Below, piece after piece: positions 18,608-29,362 of a stretch of 64,000 nt of DNA. This DNA is from Palsa-601 sp963801185. GTDB lineage: Bacteria > Actinomycetota > Acidimicrobiia > Acidimicrobiales > Bog-793. The notes beneath the pieces are model-generated. The model was not told the DNA's origin and did no database searches. It saw nothing but the letters and a program-made list of their open reading frames with translations. Numbering within the stretch: the stretch's first letter is position 1; each line of letters starts with the position of its first letter. The translations under genes and the position numbers were made by a program. Location: positions 1,240,001 through 1,304,000 of the forward strand of contig CAWDDW010000001.1 in NCBI GenBank assembly GCA_963801185.1. Reading direction: 5' to 3'.

Positions 18608-19656
18608 GACTGCACCCCTAGCGGCGCCTGCATAGGCGACCCGGCCTCGGCCCAGTCCTCCCACGAGGCAGCAGCCAAGGCTTCGCCACGCTCGACAGGG
18701 AAGTGGCAGGCGACGAGCCGGTTCTCAGGATCGCCCTCGATGTGGCGCAGAACCGGCTCCTCGTTGGAGCAGATCTCCTGGGCTTTCGGGCACCGGGGAT
18801 GGAAGCGGCAGCCTGAAGGTGGGTTCACTGGAGACGGGACCCCACCGGCGAGGATGACGCGCTCTCGCTGCTTGCCGATTAGGCCCACCTCGGGGAGCGG
18901 TACGGCGGAAAGGAGCGACGCCGTGTAGGGATGGCGGGCCCTCCCGTAGATCTCCTGGACCGGCCCGATCTCGGCGATACGCCCGAGGTACATCACGGCC
19001 ACCCGGTCGCTCACGTGTCGCACCACCGATAGGTCGTGCGCGATGAAGACGAAGGTGAGGCCGAAGTCCTTTTGAAGGTCTTCGAGGAGGTTGACGATCT
19101 GTGCCTGGATCGAGACGTCGAGGGCGGACACCGGCTCGTCGCACACGATCAGCTCAGGGTTCAAGGCGAGCGCCCGCGCGATGCCTATGCGCTGCCGTTG
19201 GCCACCGGAGAACTCCGCCGGGAATCGGTTGTAGTGCTCGGGGCTGAGGCCGACGATCTTCATGAGATCCTGCACCTTGTGCTTGCGCTCGGTCCCCGAC
19301 AGGACCTTGTGGACGGCAAAAGGGTCTCCGAGGATGGAGCCGACCCGCCGGCGGGGATTGAGCGATCCGTACGGGTCCTGGAACACCATCTGCAACTGGC
19401 GGCGCAACGGGCGCATCTCGCGGCGGCTGAGCGACGTCAAGTCCTTCGACCCTAGGCGCACCTGTCCCGAGGTGACCGGCAAGAGGGCGGTCATGAGACG
19501 GGCCAGAGTGGACTTCCCACATCCGGACTCGCCGACGAGCCCGAGCGTCTCGCCCCTGTGAACCTGCAGGCTCACGCCGTCGACGGCGCGCACCTTGAGC
19601 CCGCTGTGAGCGGCGAAAGCTCCTCCCTTCACGGGAAAGTGCTTTACGACGTCCAC
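18604..19656 (-). CDS. Peptide ABC transporter ATP-binding protein, DppF/OppF type
   Basis: ATPase of the importer: Walker A GESGCGKSTLAR, Q-loop QDPYGSLNPRR, signature FSGGQRQRIGIAR, Walker B LIVCDEPVSALD, H-loop IAHDLS. The C-terminal oligopeptide-type extension GCRFHPRCPKAQEIC carries cysteines that bind an Fe-S cluster in some relatives. GTG 19656 is the first in-frame start. Spacing to the upstream ATPase gene is 16 bases. Confidence 0.92.
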   Translation of the reverse strand: MDVVKHFPVKGGAFAAHSGLKVRAVDGVSLQVHRGETLGLVGESGCGKSTLARLMTALLPVTSGQVRLGSKDLTSLSRREMRPLRRQLQMVFQDPYGSLNPRRRVGSILGDPFAVHKVLSGTERKHKVQDLMKIVGLSPEHYNRFPAEFSGGQRQRIGIARALALNPELIVCDEPVSALDVSIQAQIVNLLEDLQKDFGLTFVFIAHDLSVVRHVSDRVAVMYLGRIAEIGPVQEIYGRARHPYTASLLSAVPLPEVGLIGKQRERVILAGGVPSPVNPPSGCRFHPRCPKAQEICSNEEPVLRHIEGDPENRLVACHFPVERGEALAAASWEDWAEAGSPMQAPLGVQS

Positions 19657-19672
19657 GACCTCGAGCAGGATG

Positions 19673-20716
19673 TCACCGCTCGGGACGCAGCTCGGCCGAA
19701 GCGGCCGGCGCCATCGCAGGCTCGCGGACGGAGATGCCGGCCGCCGTGCCGATGCGGTCGGCGGGCAGGATGCAGGCCGAGAGGTGACCGGGCGAGTGGC
19801 CGACGGGCTTCAAGGGCGGCGGCTCGAGGAGGCACTCGGCGCTCACTTCCGGGCACCGCGGGTTGAACGGGCACGCGGTGGCGGGGCGGAGAGAGGAGGG
19901 TGGGTTCCCCTTGATCGGGTGCAGCCGCTCTGCCTGGGATGCGTAGATGGGGATCGACTCGAGCAGTCCCTGCGTGTACGGATGGTGCGGCTCGGTGAAC
20001 GCCGCGCTCACGTCGGCGCGCTCCATCGCCCTACCGGCGTACATGACGACGACGTCCTTCGCGAAGTCTGCGACTACGCCGAGATCGTGAGTGATGAGGA
20101 TGATCGCCGTCTCGAACTCCGCCTGCAGCTTTGCGAGCAGCTCGAGGATCTGAGCTTGGACGGTCACGTCGAGTGCCGTCGTCGGCTCGTCGGCGATGAT
20201 GAGCGCCGGTCGCAACGCTATCGCCATGGCGATCATGGCTCGCTGGCGCATTCCGCCGGAGAATTGGTGCGGGTAATCGCGGGCGCGGCGCGCCGGGTTC
20301 GGGATGCCGACCATCTTCAGCAGCTCGACGGCACGTTCATCGGCGTCGTGCCGGCTGACGTCCTCGTGTGCCTCGATCGCTTCGGCGATCTGCTTGCCGA
20401 CCCGGAACAGCGGGTGGAGGCTTGTGAGGGGGTCCTGGAAGATCATCGAGATGCGGGCGCCCCGGATGGCACGCATCTTCTCCTCATCGAGCCCGAGAAG
20501 ATCCTCGCCCTGGAACTCGGCCCGGCCGGTGATCTGGGCGCCCGCGCTCAGTCCCATGATCGCCTGCGTGGCGACGGACTTGCCGGAACCTGACTCTCCG
20601 ACGATGCCGAGCGTCTGCCCGCGCTCGACCGAGAACGACAGGCCCTGCACGGCCTCGACGATCCCGTCGTCGGTCGAGAAAGACACACGCAGGTCCTTCA
20701 CGTCCAGCAACGCCAC
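19673..20716 (-). CDS. Peptide ABC transporter ATP-binding protein, DppD/OppD type
   Basis: Second ATPase: Walker A GESGSGKSVATQ, Q-loop QDPLTSLHPLF, signature FSGGMRQRAMIA, Walker B LIIADEPTTALD, H-loop ITHDLG, and the C-terminal CPFNPRCPEVSAEC. The KSVA variant after the P-loop and MRQRAMIA distinguish DppD from DppF. It follows the binding-protein gene after a 109-base gap in which I see nothing. Confidence 0.92.
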   Translation of the reverse strand: MALLDVKDLRVSFSTDDGIVEAVQGLSFSVERGQTLGIVGESGSGKSVATQAIMGLSAGAQITGRAEFQGEDLLGLDEEKMRAIRGARISMIFQDPLTSLHPLFRVGKQIAEAIEAHEDVSRHDADERAVELLKMVGIPNPARRARDYPHQFSGGMRQRAMIAMAIALRPALIIADEPTTALDVTVQAQILELLAKLQAEFETAIILITHDLGVVADFAKDVVVMYAGRAMERADVSAAFTEPHHPYTQGLLESIPIYASQAERLHPIKGNPPSSLRPATACPFNPRCPEVSAECLLEPPPLKPVGHSPGHLSACILPADRIGTAAGISVREPAMAPAASAELRPER

Positions 20717-20825
20717 GTTCCGGTCTCCTTTAGCGAGATCGCCGGTCGTGCCGCCCGCCGTAGTGCAGGCGGCGCCGACGTAGCCAGGTCAGAGCGCCGA
20801 CCTCACGCTCTCGGTCGTGGCGAGC

Positions 20826-22667
20826 TCATTTCTTCCAGAGGTTCGTGATGTCCACGTACCCGAGGAATCCGTTGTATGTGGCGCCTACGACGTTCTTCCC
20901 GATGAACTGCGGTAGCGCCTGGTAGATGAGCGGGATCCAAGCGGGGTCCTTCGTCATGACGTAGTTGTCCAGCGCAGCCCAGTCCTTTGCGGCGGCTGCG
21001 ACGCTTGGGGCCTTCAGAGCGGCAGTGATCCCTGCGTTGACGTGCGGGTCGTTGTAGTCGCCGTAGTCGGTCGACCCGGTCGCGTACAACCTGCCGTCGA
21101 GCAGAGGACTGAAGAACGACTGGGCGCCGTTGCCGTCCCAGTCAGGGAACCAGAGACCAAAGGCGAGGTCCCAGTGCGCCTTGTTGCTCGGTGTCTCGAT
21201 GTAGTCGAAGTACTCGCCTTGAGACGGCTGCTCGGCGAGCTTCAGCGTCACCCCACCGGTGGCGAAGTCGGCTTGGAGCGCGGCCGCCTGCTGAGGCATC
21301 GGCGGGTTGTTCGCGTAGGCGAGGGTGAGCGTGATCCCGTGCGGGTAGCCGGCTGCCTTCAGCATCGACTTGCACTTCGACGGATTGCCCTCGTCGTTCG
21401 TGCTGGCGTACGGGTCGATCTTCTGGAAACCGGTTATCTGCGGCGGAAGGATCTGGTTCGAGGCGACGTTGATCGCCGGCCCACCGCTTTCTTGAATGAT
21501 GTGCCGCTTGTTCACGCAGTACTGGAGCGCCTCGCGGACGGCGGGATTCTTCAGGGCGCCGCCATCGGCGGTGCTGTCCATGTTGAACACGAGGTACGTG
21601 ACGCCACCGATGTAGGCCTCCTCGTACTGCTTCGAGCTGGTCAAATTCTGCACCTCGGCGGCGGGGACGGTCGTGTCCCACTCGAGATCCGCGTCACCCG
21701 TCTCGAGCTGCTGCTGGATCGTGGTGGCGTTGCCTCCCTCGGTGATCGTGATGGCGTCGAAGTACTGGTGGCGCAGCGAGTCCGTGCTCTGCTTCCAGTA
21801 GGGGTTCCGCACGAGCGAGTAGCCCACGTTCGGCGTGTAGTGGGTGATCGTGTAGGGACCGTCGGAGATGAAGTTCTCCTCCTCCTGCACCGACGCCGGC
21901 AGGTACTTGAGGATCTCGACCGGGACCGGTGAGCTCATCGGCATCGCCATGATGTTGATGAAGCTGCTCGAGGGATGCATCAAGGTGATCTCGAGGGTCG
22001 ACGAGTTGGGCGTTGCGAGACCGCTTATCTGGTTTGTGTCGATGTACGTCTTGATGGCGGCGATCTCGGCAGCCGGCGCCGTCGGGAGGCTCATCTTCTG
22101 GAAGCCGGCACAGAAGCTCGACATGCCGGCGATGTTGCCCTCCCAGTACGAGAGCGGCGGGGCCGGGCTCACCGGGTTGCACAGCCGCTTGAGCCCGAGG
22201 ACCTCGTCAGAGGAGGTCACCTGGCGCGGACCGGTCGGGGTGTCCCACATCACTCCGGCCTTGATGTGGAACGTGTAGACGAGTCCGCTGGAGCTGATGG
22301 AGTAGGTGGCCATGTCCGGCACCACGGTCGTGGGAGCGGGAACGGACGGTGACGAGACATACGAGACGAGCTGGCGGCTGACGGCCCGCAGAAGCTCGTA
22401 GGTGGTGGTGTAGTAGGCGCAGCAGGTGTCGAGGTGGTCGACGTCGCCGGCTCCGACGATCTTGAGCGTGCCGCCGTAGACGGGCTTGGTGGTCGCCACG
22501 GGCGGCAGGATGTCCTTCTCACCTACCGCAGACGCCGGATTGACGGCCGCCGTAGTGGTCGTAGTCGACTTGCCGCTGCTGCTGGGGCTGCTACCGCAGG
22601 CACCGCAGACGAGCATCGCTGCCGCCAGAACTGAGATAATTGCCGCAATCCGGCCTCTGTCTCGCAT
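20826..22667 (-). CDS. Peptide ABC transporter substrate-binding lipoprotein (SBP family 5)
   Basis: ATG 22667 follows GGGGAGGAAG closely. An upstream in-frame ATG at 22715 lacks such a site. Residues 1-24 form a lipoprotein signal with lipobox VCGAC, then a Ser/Thr linker and the family 5 fold: YGGTLKIVGAGDVDHLDTC, LVYTFHIKAGVMW, DGPYTITHYTPNVGYSLVRN and VREALQYCVNKR. It captures peptides or related solutes outside the membrane for the permease and ATPase encoded downstream. It is the first gene of the operon. The order binding protein-D-F-C-B differs from the common A-B-C-D-F. Confidence 0.92.
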   Translation of the reverse strand: MRDRGRIAAIISVLAAAMLVCGACGSSPSSSGKSTTTTTAAVNPASAVGEKDILPPVATTKPVYGGTLKIVGAGDVDHLDTCCAYYTTTYELLRAVSRQLVSYVSSPSVPAPTTVVPDMATYSISSSGLVYTFHIKAGVMWDTPTGPRQVTSSDEVLGLKRLCNPVSPAPPLSYWEGNIAGMSSFCAGFQKMSLPTAPAAEIAAIKTYIDTNQISGLATPNSSTLEITLMHPSSSFINIMAMPMSSPVPVEILKYLPASVQEEENFISDGPYTITHYTPNVGYSLVRNPYWKQSTDSLRHQYFDAITITEGGNATTIQQQLETGDADLEWDTTVPAAEVQNLTSSKQYEEAYIGGVTYLVFNMDSTADGGALKNPAVREALQYCVNKRHIIQESGGPAINVASNQILPPQITGFQKIDPYASTNDEGNPSKCKSMLKAAGYPHGITLTLAYANNPPMPQQAAALQADFATGGVTLKLAEQPSQGEYFDYIETPSNKAHWDLAFGLWFPDWDGNGAQSFFSPLLDGRLYATGSTDYGDYNDPHVNAGITAALKAPSVAAAAKDWAALDNYVMTKDPAWIPLIYQALPQFIGKNVVGATYNGFLGYVDITNLWKK

Positions 22668-22803
22668 CTTCCTCCCCTTGGTCTCCGAGCCGGCCGCACT
22701 GCCGGGAAAAGACATCGAGCCCTTGGCGATGATGCGACCGTAATCACTTTGTCACGTTGAAGGCGGCTGCGCCAGTACCCCCGCACGGCGCTCGTCGTCG
22801 CGA

Positions 22804-24043
22804 TCAGGTCGGGAAGTCGTCCTTGCCGAATGGCCCGACCACCGCGAGGATCCGCTCGCCCGAGAGCACACGCCCTGCGACCTCGCGAACCGAGTCGAGA
22901 GTGATGGCGTCGATCTTGGCGAGCAGGTCGTCCACGCTTAGCACTTGCCCGTGAAGCATGAGGCTCGCCCCGATACGGGACATGCGCGCCCCGGAGTCCT
23001 CCAAGGAGAGCAGCAGGTCAGCTCGCAGGTGTCCCCTGGCGACGTCGAGCTTCCCGCTCGGTGATCCCCGAGCTCATGAGCTGATCGAACTCCTGCTCGA
23101 TGAGCGCAAGGACTTCGTGAGCGTGCTCGGGAGCCGTGCCGACCGAGACGGCGAGAGCGCCGGCGTCGTCGTAGGCCACCCTGTCCGAGCCGATCGAGTA
23201 GGCGAGCCCTCTCTCCTCGCGGATCTTCTGGAAGAGCCGACTCGAGAGGCCACCGCCGAGGACGTGATTGAGCGCCGCCAGCGTGAACCGGTCAGGTGAG
23301 CGGCGCTCGGGCGCCCGCACGCCGTAGACGAGGTGTGCCTGTTCCGTCTCGTCGTGCTCGACGAAACGAGCTGTCACGGCGTCACCGGGTACCTGTCGCC
23401 TCGGCGGCGTGCCGCCTTCGCGACCGACGAACCGGCGCTCTATGCCGGCGGCGACGGCGTCGTGCTCGATGTCGCCGGCCGCGGCCACGACCATGTTGCG
23501 CGGAAGGTAGTGCTCATCGAAGAAACCCCTGATCTCCCCGACACCCACCTTCTTGATCACTCGCGGCAGCCCTAGGACCTCGCGTCCGAGCGGATGCTCG
23601 GGGAAGAGCGCCTCGGCGAATCGCTCCTGAACGATGTCAGCGGGTTCGTCGAGGTGCATCAGCACCTCCTCGAGGATCACCTGGCGTTCTGCGTCGACCT
23701 CGTTCGGCCGCAAGGCTGGGGCCCTCAAGATGTCGCACAGGATGTCGAGGCCGAGGTCGAGGTGCTCGGAGAGGAGCCTCACGTAAAAGGTCGTGTACTC
23801 CTTCGTCGTGTAGGCGTTCATGTCCCCGCCGACGCCGTCGATGGCCTCGGCGATCTCGCGGGCCGACCGGGACTCCGTGCCCTTGAACAGCAGGTGCTCG
23901 AGGAAGTGGGAGATGCCGGCCTGCTCGTCCGTCTCGTCTCGCGAGCCGGTCCCGACCCAGACCCCCACGCAGGCTGACGCCACGTCGGGCATCGACTCGG
24001 TGACGAGCCGGATGCCCGACGAGAGCTCAGAGGTGCGGATCAG
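22804..24043 (-). CDS. M16-family zinc peptidase (insulinase/processing-peptidase type, one frameshift)
   Basis: Zinc-binding and catalytic motif HFLEH (in ISHFLEHLLFKGT) with the distal glutamate in ERQVILEEV, then the inactive-lobe part (YGVRAPER, GGGLSSRLFQKIREERGLAYSIG). The frame breaks at 23047-23053. Removing one base from the coding-strand GAAGCTC gives TERELDVARGHLRADLLLS and the C-terminus ending GPFGKDDFPT. The N-terminal strand IRTSELSSGIRLVTES lies before the first ATG (23992), so the start is upstream. The only candidate is CTG at 24043, overlapping the pnp stop as CTGA. In actinobacteria this gene regularly follows pnp. Substrate unknown. Confidence 0.85.
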
Positions 24044-26494
24044 CGGTTGCCCCTCGGCCGCCGGCGTGGACCTGAGTCCCCACCGTCGCGACGGCCTCCC
24101 GGGCCCCGGCCGCCTTCGCGGCGACCCCCGGATGCCGAGCTCGGCTCGGCCGCTTCCCGCGGTCCGAGATCGCCGTAGGTGGCTGCGGTCTCGGCGTCGA
24201 ACTCTTCCTCGAACGATGCGCGGCGGATGCCGCCGTTCGACGAGGCCGGTGCCTCGCGTGGCTCCGACGGGTTGCTTGGGCTCGCGGCGGCGCTCGGAGG
24301 GCCGTTGCCCGACACCTCCGCGGTGTCGCCGCCGACGAGCGAGAGCGAGACCTTCCCCTGCGGGTCGATGTCGTCAACGCGGACCTCGAGGTCCTGGCCG
24401 AGCTCGACCACGTCCTCGACACGCTCCACGCGCTTTCCTTGGCCTAGGCGGGAGATGTGGACTAGGCCGTCACGCCCCGGGAGGATGTTGACGAAGGCCC
24501 CGAACTTGGTGATGTTCACAACCTTGCCGGCGTAGACCTTGCCCACCTCGGCGGTCGGGGGGTCGAGGATGAGCTTCGATCCGACGGCGCGCCTCGTCGA
24601 CGGCTGAGCGCTCCTTGGCCCCGATCGTCACGGTGCCGACTTGGCCGTCGTCGTCGACGGCGATGTCCGCGCCGGTCTCCTGCTGCATCGCGTTGATGAC
24701 CTTGCCCTTCGGGCCGATCACCTCTCCGATCTTGTCCATCGGGATCTCGAAGCTGACGATCTTCGGCGCGTTCTCCTTCACCTCCGACCGAGGTGCGGCA
24801 AGCGCGTCGTGGATCACCCCGAGGATTATCAGGCGGGCTTCGCGAGCTTGGTGCAGCGCGCGCCCGAGCACATCGGCCGGCAATCCTGCGATCTTGGTGT
24901 CGAGCTGGAGCGCTGTCACGAACTCCGACGTCCCTGCGACCTTGAAGTCCATGTCGCCGAAGGCGTCCTCGGCTCCGAGGATGTCCGTCAGCGTCGTGTA
25001 CTTGCCCTCTGCATAGACGAGGCCCATCGCGATGCCGCCAACCGGTGCCTTGATCGGCACGCCGGCGTCCATCAGCGAGAGGGTCGACCCGCAGACCGAA
25101 GCCATCGACGTCGAGCCGTTCGAGGAGAGCACCTCAGAGACAAGCCGCAGGGTGTAGGGGAACTCTTCCTGCGACGGGATGACCGGCAGGAGTGCCCGCT
25201 CGGCGAGCAACCCGTGCCCTATCTCACGGCGCTTCGGGCCCCGCATGAAGCCCGTCTCCCCTGTCGAGTAGGGCGGGAAGTTGTAGTGGTGCATGTAGCG
25301 CTTGAAGTCCTCGATGCCGAGCGTGTCGAGCATCTGGTTCATGCGTGGCATCCCGAGGGTGGTGAAGTTCAGCACCTGGGTGTCGCCCCGCTGGAAGAGC
25401 CCCGAACCGTGCGCCGTCGGGATCAGGCCCACCTCGGCCGAGAGAGGCCGGATGTCGGTCGGCCCGCGACCGTCGATCCGGATGCCTTCTTCGACGATCC
25501 GCTTGCGCACGATCTTCTTCGTGAGCGACCGGATCGCAGCCTTGATCTCCCGCTCGCGCTCGGGGAACTCCGGCGCGAGCTCGGCGATGATCGAGTCGGT
25601 GACCTCGTCGAGCGCTTCGTTGCGCTCGGTCTTGGTCGTGATGGCATTGGCCTTCGAGACTCGGTCAGTGCCTGTCGCCTCGACCCGCTCGTAGACGTCG
25701 TCGCCGTAGTCGACGAAGAGCTCGAACGCGATGGTCTCCTTGGTGCCGGCCTTCGCGACCAGCTCGCGCTGGAGCTGGATCGACTCACGGATCCACGTCT
25801 TGGCCGCCTCGAGCCCGTTCGCGATGACCTCTTCGGTCACCTTCGGTGCGCCGGCCTCGTAGAACTCCCAAGCCTTCTCCGTGCCGCCCGCCTCGACCAT
25901 CATGATCGCGATGTCGGAATCTGGCTCCTCGGACAGCGCCCGCCCGGCGACGACCAGCTCGAAGGTCGACTCGTCACCCTCCTGGAAGGTGCTGTGGGCG
26001 ATCCACTCGCCGTCGCGGCTGTACGCGATGCGGACGGCGCCGATCGGACCGTCGAACGGGATGCCGGAGAGCATGAGCGCCGCAGAGGCTCCGTTGATGG
26101 CGAGGACGTCGTGCGGATTCTCCTGGTCGGCACCGAAGATCGTGCCGACGACATGCACCTCGTTGCGGAAGCCCTCCGGGAAGGAGGGTCGAAGCGGGCG
26201 GTCGATCAGACGGCAGGTCAAGATGGCCTCGTCGGTGGCGCGACCCTCGCGGCGGAAGAACGAGCCGGGAATCTTTCCTGCCGCGTACATCCGCTCTTCG
26301 ATGTCGACGGTGAGCGGGAAGAAGTCGGTGCCCTCTCTCACCTTCCGGGCGGCCGTGGCCGTGACGAGCACGATCGTGTCGCCGATCCGGGCAACTACAG
26401 CCCCGTCTGCTTGGCCGGCAAGCTTGCCGGACTCGAAGGACAGGGTCTTGTCGGTCCCACTTATGGGTGCCGACACAGTGATGGCGTCCGCCAT
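24040..26494 (-). CDS. pnp: Polyribonucleotide nucleotidyltransferase (one frameshift)
   Basis: PNPase degrades RNA 3' to 5' by phosphorolysis. Two RNase PH-like domains are visible (GRATDEAILTCRLIDRPLRP in the first, EEGIRIDGRGPTDIRPL opening the second), then a KH domain (IGEVIGPKGKVINAMQQETG) and an S1 domain (VGKVYAGKVVNITKFGAFVN, then RDGLVHIS), ending in a Gly/Arg-rich tail. ATG 26494 (MADAITVSAP) follows GAGGAG. The frame breaks at 24571-24577 between KH and S1. Removing one base of a coding-strand GAAGCTC restores RIELILDPPTAEVGK. As the break falls in a normally essential, otherwise perfect gene, it is read as a sequence error. Downstream of rpsO as usual. Confidence 0.93.
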
Positions 26495-26668
26495 AACACT
26501 CCTCATGGTTAGAGGCACCCGCATTGGTCAGTTCCCAGTCGTCGAGCACCACCTGGCTTCGGACGAAGGTGGGACCCGGCGACTGGCAGCTGACAACCAC
26601 TGGCGCCGTGTTTTACTCTGCGGGAGCTAGTGGCCGGACCATCCGGGCACGGATCGCCCCCTATGTGT

Positions 26669-26685
26669 GGGCGGTCGTGCCGCCC
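26669..26685 (-). other. Hairpin in the rpsO-pnp intergenic region
   Basis: GGGCGG and CCGCCC form a perfect 6-base stem with a 5-base loop, about 20 bases after the rpsO stop. There is no T-run after it, so it is not a canonical terminator. In E. coli a hairpin at this place is an RNase III processing site; by analogy only, it may serve mRNA processing here. The rest of the 210-base gap shows nothing else. Confidence 0.35.
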
Positions 26686-26704
26686 GGGGCCGCTGCGACC
26701 CTGG

Positions 26705-26962
26705 CTAGCGCCGGATGCCGAGACGGGCGATGAGCGCACGGTACCGATCGACGTCGTTCGCCTTCACGTAGTCGAGAAGGCGGCGCCGGCGGCCGATCAG
26801 CTTCATGAGACCTCGCCGCGTGTGGTGATCACCGCGGTGAACCTTCAGATGCTCGGTGAGGTGGTTGATGCGCTCTGTGAGGAGCGCTACCTGCACTTCT
26901 GGCGAGCCGGTGTCGGTCTCGTGTAGCCGATGCTCGGCGATCGTTGCCGTCTTGTCGGGCAT
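26705..26962 (-). CDS. rpsO: 30S ribosomal protein S15
   Basis: The 85-residue protein begins MPDKTATIAEHRLHETDTGS and carries the S15 signature LTERINHLTEHLKVHRGDHH and RRGLMKLIGRRRRLLDYVK. Binds 16S rRNA in the small-subunit platform. I chose ATG 26962; the open frame extends to 27049 without family similarity. Upstream (27038-27049) is a 12-base palindrome TTGCCGCGGCAA in the leader, of unknown meaning. S15 often represses its own translation; nothing specific is visible here. Confidence 0.95.
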   Translation of the reverse strand: MPDKTATIAEHRLHETDTGSPEVQVALLTERINHLTEHLKVHRGDHHTRRGLMKLIGRRRRLLDYVKANDVDRYRALIARLGIRR

Positions 26963-27182
26963 GCGTAGAAAGATGACCTTCTTCTGGTACCGGCCGGTCG
27001 CGCCGACCTGGCGGGGAAGCAACGGAACTTGCAGCGATTGCCGCGGCAAACGTCAGCCGGAGCTAACAACTGCATACTAGCAGCTGGCACTGGCCGATCT
27101 CACGTCCGGGGTACGCGATTCGGGCCCGACCGGCCTTCTTGGCTGTGACACTTGGCACACGACCGAGAGGAAGGCGGCGAAG

Positions 27183-29337
27183 ATGCTTCGCACGACAGTC
27201 GGGACCGGCATGCGCTCTTGCGAGACAACGCCGCGCCGACCGGGCCCAGGCCTGCGCCTTCTCGGCACCGTCCTTGCGGCGGTGGTGGCCGCGAGCGCTG
27301 CCTGCTCGAGTCTGGCGGGAGCCTCGGTCCGAGACGACCGCGGCGGGAGCACGACCCCATGGTCTCAGCAATCGATCGGATTGCCGTCGGTGGCCGATTC
27401 CTTCTCGGCGATCTCGTGCGGATCGACGAATGACTGCGTCGCGGCGAGCGATTCGACGGCCTTTGACTCCGTGCTTCGCTCCACGACGGGCGGCACCTCG
27501 TGGACAGGCGCTTCGGACACCATCGCCGGTCAACCGGGAGAGCAGGTGAACGGTATCGACTGCCTCTCTGCAGAACACTGCCTAGGGGTTGCGAGCGACC
27601 CCGGGATCGCGTCCTTGCACTGGGAGGTCGTCGAGACCCAAGACGGCGGCGCAACCTGGTCGGCCATAGCCTCGCCGCCGGTCCCCGGTGGGGACTACCT
27701 CACCGGGATGATGTGCCCGACCGCCGGCGTCTGCCTGACGGTCCGCGACGACGGCCCAACGCAGCTCGCGATCCTGCGCTCCACCGACGGCGGGAAGACA
27801 TGGGCCCCCTCGTCCATCTCGGGCGGAGGGTCGGGCGCGATCGCCTTCCTCGTCGGCGTCTCCTGCCCGACCTCCTCCACATGCGTAGCGGTCGGTGCGA
27901 GCACGCGCCACGACAAGGCCGTCGTCGTACGGACGACCGACTCCGGCGGCTCGTGGCGCACCGTCGCCGTCCCGTCGAGCGCAAAGGAACTGGTTCAGGT
28001 CTCGTGCGACCAGGCGGGTCACTGCGTCGCCGTCAGCGGCGACAGCGAGGCTCTCCTCAGCTCCGACACGGGAAGGAGCTGGGTGACCGCGACCCTGCCC
28101 GCCGGCCTGTCGGGAGACGACGCCTACTGCTCGAGCGGTAGCCACTGCCTCGTCACGGGAAGTGTCGGGGTGAACCGGGGCGCTGCGGCACGGACCGACA
28201 ACGGCGGCACGAGCTGGAAGGTCACGAGGCTTGGTGACAACTCCGGCTCGATCGACGCGCTCTCCTGCCCGACACCCACTTACTGCGTGGCGACCCGCCA
28301 GGACGATTCGACCTCTCTGCCGGCGCCGCTCGCGAGCACCGGCTTCGCCGTCACGACGAACGGCGGCGCGACCTTCGCCGAGGTCGCTCCGCCGGACGGG
28401 GTCGTCTCCCTCAACGGCGTGGCGTGCGCGACACCCGGGTCGTGCTTCGCAGTCGGCGGGGTGCAGGGCCGCACACGAGGCGGCGTCGTCTTGCACTCGG
28501 CGGACCACGGCGTGTCCTGGCAGCTCGAAGACACCGTTGCCACCGTCGGCAATCTCGCGGCGATCGACTGCCCCTCGGCGAGCACATGCGTCGCCGTCGG
28601 GGAGGACGACAACTGGGGCCCGGGGACCCCGACGATCGTCTCCACCACCGACGGAGGCGCCAAGTGGACCTCGACCGCCGTCGGCAACTCGATCTCGCTG
28701 TTCCGCCACTTGGCCTGCCCATCGGCGTTCGCCTGCGTCGCAGCCGGAGAGACCAGCTCGGGGGCCGGACGACTCCTGAGCTGGACCGTAGGTGGTAATC
28801 CGAAGGTGGTCTGGAAGGCCCCGGCGAAGGAGTACATCCAAGGCCTTGCGTGCCACGGGAAGCTCACTTTGCCTCGCTGTCGGGGCGGGGAAGTCCGGGG
28901 CGGCCGTCGTCCGCAGCACCGACGGCGGCGCCCACTGGAGCGAGCTCGCCTCGCCGAAGGGCATCTCGATCATGCGCCAGCTGTCCTGCCCGAGCGCCGC
29001 CACCTGCTTCGCACCGGTCTTCGGCGCTGGAAGCGGCGTCGTGGCCGTCACCCACGACTCAGGTGAGCGCTGGTCCGTCGAGCACAGTGCCCCGACCGGT
29101 GGGGCTCAATTCACCGTCGGCGGCTCTATCGCCTGCAAGAACGCGACGCATTGCATGCTCGTCGGCCTGGACCACGTGACTCCCGGTGGGGCGGTGACAG
29201 AGGTCACCACGGACGGGTCCCACTGGACCATTCAATCCACCCCGAACGACGTGTCGTTCCTACTCGGCGTCGCTGCGACAGCCGCTTCCTACCTCGCCGT
29301 GGGAGCTGACGGAGTCGTGCTCACGGAGCGCTCATGA
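27183..29337 (+). CDS. Secreted BNR-type beta-propeller protein with paired cysteines (one frameshift)
   Basis: ATG 27183 opens a signal sequence with a lipobox-like SAAC (about residue 40), so it may be lipid-anchored. About ten blades follow, each pairing a cysteine motif (SCPTSSTCVAVG, ACATPGSCFAVG, DCPSASTCVAVG) with an Asp-box (STDGGKTWAP, TTDSGGSWRTV, NNGGTSWKV-type). Asp-boxes occur in sialidases and photosystem assembly factor-like propellers. No catalytic sialidase set is visible. The frame slips at 28859-28865. Removing one A from GAAGCTC gives CHGSSLCLAVGAGKSG, exactly the repeat pattern. It ends at 29337, convergent with priA. Role unknown. Confidence 0.75.
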
Positions 29338-29362
29338 GACGCGAGCCCCTCGATCACCTCGC

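Noticed and set aside
24641..26512. Long open frames opposite real genes, for example on the plus strand opposite pnp (24641-26512), metK (31234-32379), dapB-dpp (16332-17774) and the diiron gene (7193-8440).
   Set aside because: GC-rich codons give long antisense frames. They have no family resemblance, and the opposite strand encodes well-recognised proteins throughout.
26669..26685. Intrinsic terminator after rpsO.
   Set aside because: The hairpin has no following T-run on the minus strand and pnp must be expressed beyond it.
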